Assembly (NCBI GenBank): GCA_002352205.1
Contig: DEHZ01000011.1
Span: 52,120 to 116,119, forward strand
Direction of reading: 5' to 3'
DNA from: Flavobacterium sp. UBA2787
GTDB taxonomy: Bacteria; Bacteroidota; Bacteroidia; Flavobacteriales; Flavobacteriaceae
Length of the DNA stretch: 64,000 nt
Positions 8,987 to 17,802 of the stretch are shown here, piece after piece (the first letter of the stretch is position 1; every line of letters begins with the position of its first letter). Both the position numbers and the translations under genes were made by a program. The notes under the pieces are model-generated. The model did not search any database, was not told the DNA's origin, and was given only the letters and a program-made list of their open reading frames with translations.

Positions 8987-9190
8987 TTAAGAATGAGAAG
9001 GTTCTGAACAATCTTTCATTTGTTCGGGTGTTTTGCCACAAAAGCCACAGTTTTCACCGTCTTTGTTTAAAAACGGACTTTGGCTGGCACAAGTTCCTGC
9101 AAATTTTCCGTCTTTTTTCGCCCAAATTTTAATAGCAATTCCAGCAAAAGCGATTGCTAGCAACCCGATGGTAAGGAGTATCAATTTCAT
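8987..9190 (-). CDS. Small cysteine-rich membrane protein
   Basis: This 67-residue protein has one N-terminal membrane helix (2-24), a short basic stretch (KIWAKKDGKF), and a soluble tail with four cysteines, including CGFC. Similar short proteins in flavobacteria are annotated only as membrane or secreted proteins. The tail may bind a metal or carry a disulfide; no function is known. It precedes the glycosyltransferase by 15 bases and probably heads the same transcript, since a TACCTTTG box lies upstream at 9216-9223. Confidence 0.75.
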   Translation of the reverse strand: MKLILLTIGLLAIAFAGIAIKIWAKKDGKFAGTCASQSPFLNKDGENCGFCGKTPEQMKDCSEPSHS

Positions 9191-9215
9191 CGTTCAATTG
9201 AATTTTTTTGAACTA

Positions 9216-9223
9216 CAAAGGTA
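9216..9223 (-). promoter_or_regulatory. Putative -7 element (TAnnTTTG) of the small membrane protein/glycosyltransferase/sigma operon
   Basis: TACCTTTG on the minus strand, 26 bases before the start codon. TCTG stands 19 bases further upstream, one base off the TTTG -33 consensus. Confidence 0.45.
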
Positions 9224-9262
9224 CAAAAAAAGAGTTATTTAACAGATTGAAATTTGATAATT

Positions 9263-10276
9263 TTAAATAACATTAACCTCTGCTTCAATTGAAATTCCGT
9301 AGGTATCAAAAATCGTTTTTTGAATGTTTTTGGAAACGGCTAAAATTTCTTGTCCGGTTGCATTGCCATAATTGACTAAAACCAGTGCTTGATTTTTATG
9401 AATTCCTGCATCGCCAAAACGTTTCCCCTTAAATCCGGCTTGTTCAATGAGCCATCCGGCGGGAACTTTTACTTCGGTTTCCGACACAACATAATGTGGC
9501 ATATCGGGAAAATTTTGCTGAATTTTTTCAAAATCACTTTTCAAAATCACAGGGTTTTTAAAGAAACTTCCGCTGTTTCCCAGTTCTTTTGGATTAGGTA
9601 ATTTGCTTTGTCGTATTGCGATTACGGCATTACTCACATCTTTTAAACTTGGATTTTTGATATGCTGTTTTTCCAATTCAGCTTCAATTGCACCGTAGGA
9701 AGTGTTGAGTTTATGATTGCGTTTCGTTAGTTTAAAAACAACTGAAGTGATGATAAATTCATCTTTTATTTCATTTTTAAAAATGCTTTCGCGATAACCG
9801 AATTTGCATTTTTCATTCGTAAACACCAATAATTCCTGTGTTTCTATATGAATGGCTTCGCACAAAACGAAGGTATCTTTAATTTCTACTCCATATGCTC
9901 CAATATTCTGAATAGGCGTGGTGCCAACATTTCCCGGAATGAGCGAAAGATTTTCTAAACCACCAAAATTTTGCTCGATGGTCCACAACACAAATTCATG
10001 CCAATTTTCTCCGGCTTGACTTTCAACCCAAACAAATTCGTCGTTTTCATCGATTACTTTTTTGCCTTTTAAGTCTAAATGAATAACTAAAGCATCAATG
10101 TCTTGCGTAAGTAGCATATTGCTTCCGCCTCCTAAAATAAATTTTTTGGAAGTAGGATATTGTTGCAGAATTTCAATCAACTCATCAGTAGAATGAACGG
10201 TGACGAATTCTTTTGCTTTGGCTTCAATACCAAAAGTATTGTAATTTTTTAACGAAAAATTAGTGTGAATTTGCAT
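9263..10276 (-). CDS. murB: UDP-N-acetylenolpyruvoylglucosamine reductase
   Basis: MurB reduces UDP-GlcNAc-enolpyruvate to UDP-MurNAc with NADPH and FAD, the second committed step of peptidoglycan precursor synthesis. The 337-residue length and the layout match the type I enzyme. NTFGIEAKA opens the FAD domain, with LGGGSNML and PGNVGTTPIQNIGAYGVE. The substrate domain has GYRESIFK and SGSFFKNP (the active-site serine), and a glutamate close to the C-terminus (IEAEVNVI). Ten bases separate it from the DUF2461 gene upstream on the same strand. Confidence 0.96.
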   Translation of the reverse strand: MQIHTNFSLKNYNTFGIEAKAKEFVTVHSTDELIEILQQYPTSKKFILGGGSNMLLTQDIDALVIHLDLKGKKVIDENDEFVWVESQAGENWHEFVLWTIEQNFGGLENLSLIPGNVGTTPIQNIGAYGVEIKDTFVLCEAIHIETQELLVFTNEKCKFGYRESIFKNEIKDEFIITSVVFKLTKRNHKLNTSYGAIEAELEKQHIKNPSLKDVSNAVIAIRQSKLPNPKELGNSGSFFKNPVILKSDFEKIQQNFPDMPHYVVSETEVKVPAGWLIEQAGFKGKRFGDAGIHKNQALVLVNYGNATGQEILAVSKNIQKTIFDTYGISIEAEVNVI

Positions 10277-10285
10277 GACGGAAAG

Positions 10286-10960
10286 TTATTCAACAGTTTC
10301 TAAAGCTCTGTTTAAAAATTCATTTAAAGGTTTTAAAGCAATGAGTTTTTGAGTGATTTTTTTAGCAAAATCTTTATCGGTAAACAATTCATCGCTTATT
10401 TTTTGAGTAGCGGTGAAACTTTTTAATTTTAAGAATTCGATGGCAGGATGATTTGGATCGTAATCTTTTGGGGCTTTTTTCAACACATTTGCTTCATCAC
10501 GATCTAAAGCTCCAAACTCTTTTTTAAAGGTGGAATTAGACGAAATTTTTTCCAAATCTTCATGAAAAAAAGCAATTTCTTTTCGCACTTTTTTCAACTC
10601 TTCCGCTTCCGGACAATATAATCCGCCGGCAATAAAACTGCTTCCTTTTTCATAATGAATATAATATCCGGGTGAATTTTTACTGTTTTTATTAGTAGAA
10701 AGCCAAATGCCCATATTGCTTTTATAAGGCGATTTATCTTTGGAAAAACGTATGTCTCGATTGATTCTGAATGTGCAGTTTTTTACTTCTAAATTGGCAA
10801 GCGAAGCATCCAAAGGTTTCATTTCTTGAAGAATTTCTGCAATGATGTTTTGGTATTCTTTTTTAAAAAGTTCGTATCGCTTTTTATTCTCGTGAAACCA
10901 TTCTTTGTTGTTATTGTTTTTTAAATCTTCAATAAATTGGAGTGCTTCTTTTTGTGCCAT
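10286..10960 (-). CDS. DUF2461 family protein
   Basis: The 224-residue cytoplasmic protein matches the DUF2461 (TIGR02453) family throughout. Marks are FIEDLKNNNNKEWFHENKKRYE at the N-terminus, RINRDIRFSKDKSPYKSNMGIW, GYYIHYE, and a helical C-terminal half. The family is widespread in bacteria and fungi and has no established biochemical role. It sits between recF and murB on the same strand with short gaps, so it is probably part of that operon. Confidence 0.85.
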   Translation of the reverse strand: MAQKEALQFIEDLKNNNNKEWFHENKKRYELFKKEYQNIIAEILQEMKPLDASLANLEVKNCTFRINRDIRFSKDKSPYKSNMGIWLSTNKNSKNSPGYYIHYEKGSSFIAGGLYCPEAEELKKVRKEIAFFHEDLEKISSNSTFKKEFGALDRDEANVLKKAPKDYDPNHPAIEFLKLKSFTATQKISDELFTDKDFAKKITQKLIALKPLNEFLNRALETVE

Positions 10961-11007
10961 TTTATTTTTATTTAAAGGATGCTTTTATGATTGGTAAAGA
11001 TATTAAT

Positions 11008-12087
11008 TTACAAGTGAAAAAGTTTATAACTCTGAAGTGTAGATTTCACAATTTTTTCAGTTCGTTCAGGATGTGTGTCAGAAATAAATAATTGTCCGAA
11101 CTCATCATCATTTACCATTTCTACAATTTTTCCAACTCTGGTTTCGTCCAATTTATCGAAAATATCATCTAATAATAAAATTGGTTTCTGACCACTTTGC
11201 TTTTTTAAGAATTCAAATTGAGCCAATTTCAACGCAATTAAAAATGATTTTTGCTGACCTTGTGATCCAAATTTTTTAATGGGATGATTTGCAATTTCAA
11301 ACGATAAATCATCTTTGTGAATACCAACACTAGTGTATTGCAAAGCTCTGTCTTTCGATAAGTTTTCGTCTAAAAGAGTTTGAAGATTCTTTTCAAAAAG
11401 ATGACTTTCATAAACCAATTGAACTTCTTCGGCCGAATTGGTTATGGTTTGATGATGTTTGTTGAAAATAGGCAAAAACTCTTCGATAAATTGTTTTCTT
11501 TTTTCAAAAATCGATTGACCTAACTCATTCAACTGTTCGTTGTAAATCTGTAAAGTATCTTTTTCAAAAACATGATTTAAAGCAAAATATTTCAACAAAG
11601 CATTGCGTTGCAAAATGATTTTTTGGTAGTGAATAAGCTGATTTAAGTAAACCGAATTTAGTTGCGAAATCACGCTATCCATGAATTTTCGTCTGGTTTC
11701 GCTTCCTTCAATAATCAAATCAGTATCAGCAGGAGAAATAATTACAAGCGGAATAAAACCAAGATGTTCCGAAAATTTGTCATACATCTTGCCATTTCTT
11801 TTCAAAACTTTTTTTAATCCTTTTTTTACGCTGCAAACAATTTGTTCGGTTCGTTCGTTTTTTTCAAATTCACCATCAATCACAAAAAATTCTTCACCGT
11901 GCTTGATATTTTGTATTGCTGTTGGATTAAAATAGCTTTTTCCGTAAGCCAAATGATAAATCGCATCTAAAACATTGGTTTTTCCTACACCGTTTTTTCC
12001 CACAAAACAATTAATCTTACTGTCGAACTCAAATTGAGTTTCAGAAAAATTTTTATAGTTAAAAAGCGAAATTTGTTTTAAAAACAA
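11008..12087 (-). CDS. recF: DNA replication and repair protein RecF
   Basis: RecF is an SMC-like ATPase that, with RecO and RecR, loads RecA at single-strand gaps. The 359 residues show the Walker [15 protein letters not shown] (30-43), the ABC signature around FGSQGQQKS, and the Walker [13 protein letters not shown]. The N-terminal [13 protein letters not shown] is the usual RecF start. It is not next to dnaA/dnaN as in many bacteria, which is common in Bacteroidota. It is divergent from the TPR membrane gene at 12266, with a 178-base shared intergenic region. Confidence 0.96.
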   Translation of the reverse strand: MFLKQISLFNYKNFSETQFEFDSKINCFVGKNGVGKTNVLDAIYHLAYGKSYFNPTAIQNIKHGEEFFVIDGEFEKNERTEQIVCSVKKGLKKVLKRNGKMYDKFSEHLGFIPLVIISPADTDLIIEGSETRRKFMDSVISQLNSVYLNQLIHYQKIILQRNALLKYFALNHVFEKDTLQIYNEQLNELGQSIFEKRKQFIEEFLPIFNKHHQTITNSAEEVQLVYESHLFEKNLQTLLDENLSKDRALQYTSVGIHKDDLSFEIANHPIKKFGSQGQQKSFLIALKLAQFEFLKKQSGQKPILLLDDIFDKLDETRVGKIVEMVNDDEFGQLFISDTHPERTEKIVKSTLQSYKLFHL

Positions 12088-12235
12088 GGTGAATGGGTTT
12101 ATAAGTTTGATTAAATCTCATTTTAGCACTGCAAAAATAAACTGTTTTAAAGGAATAAATGCTATTTAAATATGAAGTCACAAAAATTATTCAAAAATAT
12201 CCAAAAAAATGACTTTTATATATCAATAAAAATTT

Positions 12236-12243
12236 TATTTTTG
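12236..12243 (+). promoter_or_regulatory. Putative -7 element of the TPR protein/ribH operon
   Basis: TATTTTTG fits TAnnTTTG and lies 22 bases before the start at 12266. TTTT at about 18 bases further upstream is a weak -33 match. Confidence 0.4.
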
Positions 12244-12265
12244 CGGCTCATTAAATTAAATATAA

Positions 12266-13042
12266 ATGGCAACATACAATAAAAGAGGATTTAAATCGCC
12301 TAAACCAAAAGAAATTGAAGATATTGAAGAGAATGTAGATGTTGATGCAAAAGACAGTACTACGGCAGAGGTTTTCAATACATTAGACGTTGGAGCTTCT
12401 AAAGCAGAAGAATGGGTTGTTAGAAATCAAAAATATATTTTCGGTATAGTTGGTGCAATTGCAGTGGTAACTGTTGGTTTCCTATTGTATCAAAAATTTG
12501 TTGTTGAGCCAAAACAGTTGGAAGCTGCAGACGAAATGTTTGTTGCACAACAAAATTTTCAAAAAGCAATTGACGCAACTACTGGTCAAGATAGTTTGTT
12601 TAATTTGGCTTTGAATGGTGCTGAAGGAAAATTTGGTTTCATTAAAATTGCCGAAGAATATTCTGGAACTGATGCCGGAAATTTAGCAAACTACTATGCC
12701 GGAATTGCTTATTTGAACACAGGAAAAAATACAGAAGCGATTGCTTATTTGGATAAGTTTTCTTCAGATGATATGATTTTAAGTACTTTAGCACAAGGAG
12801 CTATTGGTGATGCTTTTGCTCAAAAAAATCAGTTGAAAGAAGCATTAGACTATTACAAGAAAGCTGCTGAAATGAATGTAAACGATTTAACAACGCCACG
12901 ATTTTTGTTAAAAGCAGGTCAAACGGCTTACACTTTAGGACAAAAAGCGGATGCGTTAAAATATTTTACTGAAATCAAAGAAAAATATGAATCGGCTCCA
13001 GAAGCTAGAAACATTGATGGATTAATCGGAATGGCTCAATAA
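12266..13042 (+). CDS. Membrane-anchored tetratricopeptide repeat protein (YfgM-like)
   Basis: The 258 residues consist of a charged cytoplasmic N-terminus (to about 50), a single membrane helix (about 54-74), and a large soluble part with TPR-like helical pairs (NLANYYAGIAYLNTGKNTEAIAYL, AIGDAFAQKNQLKEALDYYKKAAE). This layout resembles YfgM/ancillary SecYEG subunits that hand over exported proteins. That role is inferred from shape only. It is separated by two bases from ribH, so the two are one operon. Confidence 0.8.
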   Translation: MATYNKRGFKSPKPKEIEDIEENVDVDAKDSTTAEVFNTLDVGASKAEEWVVRNQKYIFGIVGAIAVVTVGFLLYQKFVVEPKQLEAADEMFVAQQNFQKAIDATTGQDSLFNLALNGAEGKFGFIKIAEEYSGTDAGNLANYYAGIAYLNTGKNTEAIAYLDKFSSDDMILSTLAQGAIGDAFAQKNQLKEALDYYKKAAEMNVNDLTTPRFLLKAGQTAYTLGQKADALKYFTEIKEKYESAPEARNIDGLIGMAQ

Positions 13043-13044
13043 AT

Positions 13045-13524
13045 ATGGCAACCGAAAATAAAAATTTATCACAATACGATAAAAACACACTCCCAAACGT
13101 TAGTCAACTTTCGTTTGGGATTGTTGTTTCAGAGTGGAACGAAACAATTACTGAAGGTCTTTATAAAGGAGCTTTGGATACATTTTTGGATTGTAATGTA
13201 AACCCAGAAAACATCATTCGGTGGAATGTTCCGGGAAGTTTTGAATTGATTTACGGCTGTAAAAAAATGATGGACAAACATCCAAATTTAGCCGGAATCA
13301 TTGCCATTGGAAGTGTAATTCAAGGTGAAACCAAGCATTTTGATTTTGTTTGCGAAGGCGTAACACAAGGCATCAAAGATTTGAATATTTTAGGTAAAAT
13401 GCCTGTTATCTTTTGTGTTCTAACCGATAATAACATGCAGCAATCTCTTGACAGAAGTGGTGGAAAGCATGGCAACAAAGGTGTAGAAGCTGCTGTAGCG
13501 GCAATTAAAATGACTGCTTTATAG
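13045..13524 (+). CDS. ribH: 6,7-dimethyl-8-ribityllumazine synthase
   Basis: RibH condenses 5-amino-6-ribitylaminouracil with dihydroxybutanone phosphate, the penultimate step of riboflavin synthesis. It forms an icosahedral or pentameric shell. In the 159 residues, SFGIVVSEWNETIT, NVPGSFELIYG and GSVIQGETKHFDFV (catalytic His98) are diagnostic, and the C-terminus GNKGVEAAVAAIKM is typical. The start two bases after the previous stop is supported by the conserved N-terminus. A strong terminator follows at 13549-13579. Confidence 0.97.
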   Translation: MATENKNLSQYDKNTLPNVSQLSFGIVVSEWNETITEGLYKGALDTFLDCNVNPENIIRWNVPGSFELIYGCKKMMDKHPNLAGIIAIGSVIQGETKHFDFVCEGVTQGIKDLNILGKMPVIFCVLTDNNMQQSLDRSGGKHGNKGVEAAVAAIKMTAL

Positions 13525-13548
13525 AAAAATGTAATTTATTTATAATTT

Positions 13549-13579
13549 AAAGCCAAAGTCGTTTGATTTTGGCTTTTTT
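13549..13579 (+). terminator. Rho-independent terminator after ribH
   Basis: AAAGCCAAA (13549-13557) pairs with TTTGGCTTT (13568-13576) across a 10-nt loop, followed by T to 13579. It ends the TPR-ribH transcript. Confidence 0.85.
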
Positions 13580-13637
13580 AGTTAAAAACTAACAAAACTT
13601 TCACACGGTTATATTTTCTAGTCATTTCAGAATTCAT

Positions 13638-13645
13638 TAACTTTG
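13638..13645 (+). promoter_or_regulatory. Putative -7 element before the 97-residue protein and mutL
   Basis: TAACTTTG, 18 bases before the ATG at 13664, right after the ribH terminator. It matches TAnnTTTG. TTTT about 20 bases upstream is a partial -33 box. It supports a new transcript starting here for the mutL cluster. Confidence 0.5.
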
Positions 13646-13663
13646 AATGATAATACTAAAAAC

Positions 13664-13957
13664 ATGCTGAAAAGATCATTATTCAAATTGCCCAAAAACA
13701 AAAGTTTTAATTACACTCCCCGTTATTACGAAGGAAAGGAGCAGGGCAATATTTATGATTTTGAATCTAAGTTCTACAAAAACCGTGAAACTGTAAATTA
13801 CAACGATTATCGTTCGCATTGGAATGACGCTCGTAATGAAAGTCGCCACCGCGGAAATAGAGAAATTAATTTTCGACTTATTGCTATTATTTTAGTTTTA
13901 GTGTTGTTATTTTTATTCGTAATCGATTTCGATTTATCCATATTTAGACAAAGATAA
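13664..13957 (+). CDS. Small C-terminal tail-anchored membrane protein
   Basis: The protein has 97 residues from the ATG at 13664; a TTG seven codons upstream overlaps the -7 promoter box and is less likely. The N-terminal two thirds are basic and aromatic (PRYYEGKEQGN, NYNDYRSHWNDARNESRHRGNR) and the C-terminus is one strong membrane helix (LIAIILVLVLLFLFVI). Homologues in flavobacteria often carry the name riboflavin synthase subunit beta, which is a neighbour-driven label; nothing here resembles riboflavin synthase. Its last base is the first base of mutL (A of TAATG-type overlap), so it is co-translated with mutL. Confidence 0.8.
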   Translation: MLKRSLFKLPKNKSFNYTPRYYEGKEQGNIYDFESKFYKNRETVNYNDYRSHWNDARNESRHRGNREINFRLIAIILVLVLLFLFVIDFDLSIFRQR

Positions 13958-15807
13958 TGTCGAGTATCATTCATTTACTTCCCGATCACGTAGCCAATCA
14001 AATTGCCGCCGGTGAGGTCGTTCAGCGACCCGCATCAGTGGTAAAAGAGCTATTGGAAAATGCCGTAGATGCCAAAGCAACTGACATCAAGTTGATTGTA
14101 AAAGATGCCGGAAGATCACTTATTCAAGTGATTGATAACGGTCTGGGTATGAATGTGACCGATGCTAGAATGTGTTTTGAACGACATGCTACTTCCAAAA
14201 TTCGTCATGCGGAAGATTTATTTTCACTTTATACAAAAGGTTTTAGAGGAGAAGCGTTGGCCTCCATTGCGGCGATTGCTCATGTGGAACTCAAAACCAA
14301 ACAAGAACAAAACGAGCTAGGAACGCATATTATTATTGAAGGAAGTAAATTTATTTCGCAAGATCCTTCTGTGTTACCTAAAGGTACTTCGTTTGCTGTG
14401 AAGAATTTATTTTTCAATATTCCGGCTCGACGAAATTTTCTTAAATCGGAAACGGTGGAACATCGTCATATTGTAGATGAATTTCAGCGAGTTGCATTAG
14501 CTCATCCGAACATTCATTTTACGTTTATTCACAATGGTGGTGAATTGTTTAATCTACCATCTTCCAATTTAAGGCAACGGATTGTAGCCATGTTTTCAGG
14601 CAAAACCAATGAAAAATTAGTTCCTATTTCTGAAGAAACTGAAATTGTAAAAGCACAAGGATTTGTTTCTAAACCCGAATTTTCTAAAAAGAGTAGAAGC
14701 GAACAATTCTTTTTTGTGAATAATCGATTTATCAAAAGTGGTTATTTGCATCATGCTGTCATGGCTGCTTATGAAGGTTTGTTGAAAGACGGAATGCAAC
14801 CCGGTTATTTTATTTATTTGGATGTGCCGCCAAATACCATCGATATCAATATTCATCCAACCAAAACGGAAATCAAATTTGATGACGAGCATGCGTTGTA
14901 TGCCATTTTGCGTTCTACTGTTAAACATAGTTTAGGTCAGTTTAATGTCGCTCCGGTGTTGGATTTTGAACGCGATCCGAATTTGGACACACCGTATCAT
15001 TATCAAGAAAAAGATGCTTCGATGCCGTTGATTCAAGTGGATGCTAATTTTAATCCGTTTGCAGAAGATAAACCTACAAAATCTTTTTCGGGTTCAGGTT
15101 ATCGGGAAAGAAAATCCGAAACGGCAAATTGGGAAAGTTTATACGTTGGTTTAAAAAACGACACACAAGAAATTGAAAGTATTACGTTTGAACAAGATGC
15201 GGTTACGAGTTCGTTATTTAATGACAATGAAATTGAAGAAAACAAAAACCGAACCTATCAAATTCATAAAAAATACATTGTAAGTTCTATCAAGTCCGGA
15301 ATGATGGTGATCGATCAGCAAAGGGCTCATCAACGGATTTTGTATGAACAATATTTAAAAAATATAACAGTACAACAAGCATCGAGTCAGCATTTGTTGT
15401 TTCCAATTGAGTTGTATTTTTCGGTGAATGAAATTGAATTAATTAAGGATTTAAAAATGTCTCTGGAAAACACCGGATTTGTTTTTGATTCGATTGAAAA
15501 TGATAAATTAACCATTTCAGGAATTCCTATTTTGGTTACCGAGAGTGAAGTAGCTATCGTTCTGGAAGAATTGATGAACGATTTACAAAACGGCATCCCT
15601 GACAGTAGTTTTAGCTTAAACGACAGTATTGCCAAATCGATGGCCAGAAGTTTAGCCGTGCGAACCGGCACATATTTAACCGAAAGAGAACAGGAAAACA
15701 TTGTAAACGGACTTTTTGCTTGCAAAGAACCGGATGTTTCTCCTTTTAATAAACCCACTTTCATCACCATTAGTGTAGATGATTTAGATAAAAAATTTGC
15801 GATATGA
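13957..15807 (+). CDS. mutL: DNA mismatch repair protein MutL (endonuclease motifs degenerate)
   Basis: MutL couples MutS mismatch recognition to strand removal. The 616 residues have the GHL ATPase start (LLPDHVANQIAAGEVVQRPASV, N-box ELLENAVDA, DNGLGM, GFRGEALASI) and a C-terminal dimer domain. The usual nuclease motif DQHA-x2-E-x4-E reads DQQR-AH-Q-RILY-E at Asp453-Glu464. The later metal motifs also differ: the ACxxA(I/V)R region has SMARSLAVR, and CPHGRP is SPFNKP. It therefore looks unable to nick DNA by the known chemistry. The last four bases overlap the next gene (ATGA). Confidence 0.95.
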   Translation: MSSIIHLLPDHVANQIAAGEVVQRPASVVKELLENAVDAKATDIKLIVKDAGRSLIQVIDNGLGMNVTDARMCFERHATSKIRHAEDLFSLYTKGFRGEALASIAAIAHVELKTKQEQNELGTHIIIEGSKFISQDPSVLPKGTSFAVKNLFFNIPARRNFLKSETVEHRHIVDEFQRVALAHPNIHFTFIHNGGELFNLPSSNLRQRIVAMFSGKTNEKLVPISEETEIVKAQGFVSKPEFSKKSRSEQFFFVNNRFIKSGYLHHAVMAAYEGLLKDGMQPGYFIYLDVPPNTIDINIHPTKTEIKFDDEHALYAILRSTVKHSLGQFNVAPVLDFERDPNLDTPYHYQEKDASMPLIQVDANFNPFAEDKPTKSFSGSGYRERKSETANWESLYVGLKNDTQEIESITFEQDAVTSSLFNDNEIEENKNRTYQIHKKYIVSSIKSGMMVIDQQRAHQRILYEQYLKNITVQQASSQHLLFPIELYFSVNEIELIKDLKMSLENTGFVFDSIENDKLTISGIPILVTESEVAIVLEELMNDLQNGIPDSSFSLNDSIAKSMARSLAVRTGTYLTEREQENIVNGLFACKEPDVSPFNKPTFITISVDDLDKKFAI

Positions 15808-16625
15808 TGCGAATGACCGAAACAGTAAAGCAATTAGTGATTATCAATGTACTTTTTTACATTGGTGCAAACACAATTGCTCCTGCGGCAAATGATTTGT
15901 TGGCAATTCATTTTCCATTAAGCAATGAATTTGCTTGGTGGCAACCTATCACACACATGTTCATGCATGCAGAAATGCCTAATTTAATGCATATTTTCTT
16001 TAATATGTTTGGATTGGTTATGTTTGGCTCTGCCTTAGAACATTTTTGGGGATGGAAAAAATTCCTGTTTTTTTATATTTCCTGCGGATTAGGTGCCGCT
16101 TTGATTCATTTGGGAATGGAGTACTATCAATTTCAAAAAGTTCTGGAAGCGGCTGCCGATTTGCAGTTGTCTTCCGAAACTATTCATCAGATAATTAATG
16201 TTCCGTTTAGAGAGGGAAATGTTTATAAAGGTGAGTTATTAGCCGAAAATATTAAACCAATTCTTGAACCACTTGGCAAATATCAGTTGTTGAATGAAGT
16301 GAATTTTAAAGCACTTTTTGATGCTTCTATGATTGCAGATGGAAGAGCAGTAGGAGCTTCGGGTGCACTTTACGGAATTTTGGTTGCCTTTGCATTTATG
16401 TTCCCAAATGCAGAATTAATGATGATTTTTATTCCTATTCCAATCAAAGCAAAGTATTTTGTGCCGGTATTGGTTTTAGGTGATTTGTTTATGGGAATTA
16501 GCGGTAACTCTATTTTTGGAGGTGGTGGAATTGCCCATTTTGCTCACGTAGGTGGTGCTTTAACCGGATTTTTGATGATGTGGATGTGGAAGAAAAATCA
16601 GTTTAATGATAAGCGGTGGAATTAG
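15804..16625 (+). CDS. Rhomboid family intramembrane serine protease (with loop insertion)
   Basis: Rhomboids cut transmembrane substrates inside the membrane. The 273 residues have about six helices, HMFMHAE and HIFFNMFGL in the early helices, the catalytic Ser186 in GASGALYG and His248 in AHVGGALTG. A segment of about 70 residues (110-180, mostly helical and charged) is inserted before the serine helix, larger than in GlpG. Substrates are unknown. It overlaps mutL by four bases and is followed 41 bases later by a second rhomboid gene, suggesting one transcript. Confidence 0.93.
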   Translation: MMRMTETVKQLVIINVLFYIGANTIAPAANDLLAIHFPLSNEFAWWQPITHMFMHAEMPNLMHIFFNMFGLVMFGSALEHFWGWKKFLFFYISCGLGAALIHLGMEYYQFQKVLEAAADLQLSSETIHQIINVPFREGNVYKGELLAENIKPILEPLGKYQLLNEVNFKALFDASMIADGRAVGASGALYGILVAFAFMFPNAELMMIFIPIPIKAKYFVPVLVLGDLFMGISGNSIFGGGGIAHFAHVGGALTGFLMMWMWKKNQFNDKRWN

Positions 16626-16627
16626 AC

Positions 16628-16663
16628 AGGAAAAAGGTGAAAGGTAATTGGTAAAAGGAAATA
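16628..16663. repeat. Short intergenic repeat, GGTGAAAGGTAATTGGTAAAAGG type
   Basis: AAAAGGTGAAAGGTAATTGG lies between the two rhomboid genes. Close relatives (GGTAAAAGGTAATTAG and GGTGAAAGGAAAT) occur at 54443-54475. It is purine-rich, non-coding and of unknown function. Confidence 0.5.
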
Positions 16664-16666
16664 GAA

Positions 16667-17539
16667 ATGAGTATTTTAAACGAAATTAAGCAACAATATA
16701 GAATGGGTGGTGTAACTGAAAAGTTAATCTATCTCAATGTGATTTTGTTTGCAGTGCCTTGGATTTTAAAAGGAATTTTGTCGCTTTTTGGAATTGGTTT
16801 CGGTTTTACAGAATACATTAGTTTGTCTTCCAATCCATCAGATTTGCTATGGAAACCGTGGTCAGTTTTGACGTATGCTTTTTTTCATGCCGATTTTTTT
16901 CACATTTTGTTTAATTTAATCGTATTGAATTTTGCCGGACGATTGTTTCTCACATTTTTTACCCAAAAGCAATTGTTGAGTTTATATTTAATGGGAGCCA
17001 TTTTTTCAGGAGTCATTTTTATCATTAGCTATTTGATTTTTCCCGCTTTGATAAATAAAAATGCTTTGTTAATTGGAGCTTCGGGAGCAATCATGGCGGT
17101 GGTTTTTTCAACTACTACATACGCTCCGCACATGCAAATTCGTTTGTTGTTAATTGGAACTGTGAAACTTTGGCATATTGCCGTATTTTATTTGATTATC
17201 GACTTTATAAGTCTATCTTTTAATAATGTTGGCGGTCATATTGCTCATTTGGGTGGTGCTTTGTTTGGTTATTTATATAGTTCTCAGCTTAAAAACGGTA
17301 CGGATGTCACAAAACCGTTTACTTCTTTTGTGGATGGTTTAGTGAATTTATTTAGAGGAAGAAAATCGGCACCGTTTAAAAAAGTGCATAAAAATGAATC
17401 GTATGCAAAGCCAAAACCTGCAGCGAAAGATAAAACACAGCAACAAATTGATGAGATTTTAGATAAAATCAGTAAATCGGGTTATGATAGTTTAACAAAA
17501 GAAGAGAAGGAGTTTTTGTTTAAGGCGGGGAAGAGTTAG
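16667..17539 (+). CDS. Rhomboid family intramembrane serine protease, second paralogue
   Basis: The 290-residue membrane protein has catalytic Ser139 in GASGAIMA and His194 in AHLGGALFGYLYS. The early HADFFHILFNLIVL motif is also rhomboid. It lacks the long insertion of its neighbour and instead has a soluble C-terminal tail (about 215-290) with a helix-rich end (QQIDEILDKISKSGYDSLTKEEKEFLFKAGKS) that resembles the tail of other Bacteroidota rhomboids. The substrate is unknown. It is transcribed with the preceding rhomboid and mutL. Confidence 0.93.
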   Translation: MSILNEIKQQYRMGGVTEKLIYLNVILFAVPWILKGILSLFGIGFGFTEYISLSSNPSDLLWKPWSVLTYAFFHADFFHILFNLIVLNFAGRLFLTFFTQKQLLSLYLMGAIFSGVIFIISYLIFPALINKNALLIGASGAIMAVVFSTTTYAPHMQIRLLLIGTVKLWHIAVFYLIIDFISLSFNNVGGHIAHLGGALFGYLYSSQLKNGTDVTKPFTSFVDGLVNLFRGRKSAPFKKVHKNESYAKPKPAAKDKTQQQIDEILDKISKSGYDSLTKEEKEFLFKAGKS

Positions 17540-17549
17540 AGGGTTGAAA

Positions 17550-17573
17550 GTTTCAAGTTTCAGGTTCAGGTTT
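17550..17573. repeat. GTTTCAAGTTTCAGG motif, second locus
   Basis: GTTTCAAGTTTCAGGTTCAGG follows the second rhomboid gene and is directly attached to repeat copy E. The same motif forms an inverted repeat at 6280-6328 and recurs at 32264-32280. Confidence 0.55.
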
Positions 17574-17766
17574 GTTGGGACTTGTGAAGTAGCAAGGATT
17601 CTGCCCCCGACCTGCCTACCGGCAGGCAGGTTGAAACGGAAAGCATTTTGCAGGATTGGCGGACATTTTTCTTGCTAAAAAATTGCGACCTTGGGAGCAC
17701 ATTTTTGGGCTTAGAAAATGCCGACAAGACAAAAAATCTTGCAGTGAAAAGCGGGATTAGGCACAT
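17574..17766 (-). repeat. Structured intergenic repeat family, copy E (reverse orientation)
   Basis: Read on the minus strand, GTCGGCATTTTCTAAGCCC and its downstream partner can fold into a long imperfect hairpin whose tip is GCTCCCAAGGTCGC, close to GCTTCCTTTGGTCGC of copy C. A near-palindrome CCTGCCTACCGGCAGGCAGG lies at 17611-17630. It fills the 263-base gap between the second rhomboid and the EEP hydrolase. The short open frame seen in it on the minus strand is not a gene. Confidence 0.6.
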
Positions 17767-17802
17767 AATTATTTTTAATTTTTGAATGTTTAATATAACG
17801 GA

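Noticed and set aside
13643-13957. Name riboflavin synthase subunit beta for the 97-residue gene
   Set aside because: The sequence has only a basic N-terminal region and a membrane helix and no riboflavin synthase feature; the name would come from the neighbour ribH.
17566-17766. A 66-residue minus-strand open frame
   Set aside because: It falls inside repeat copy E and contains no protein-like pattern.
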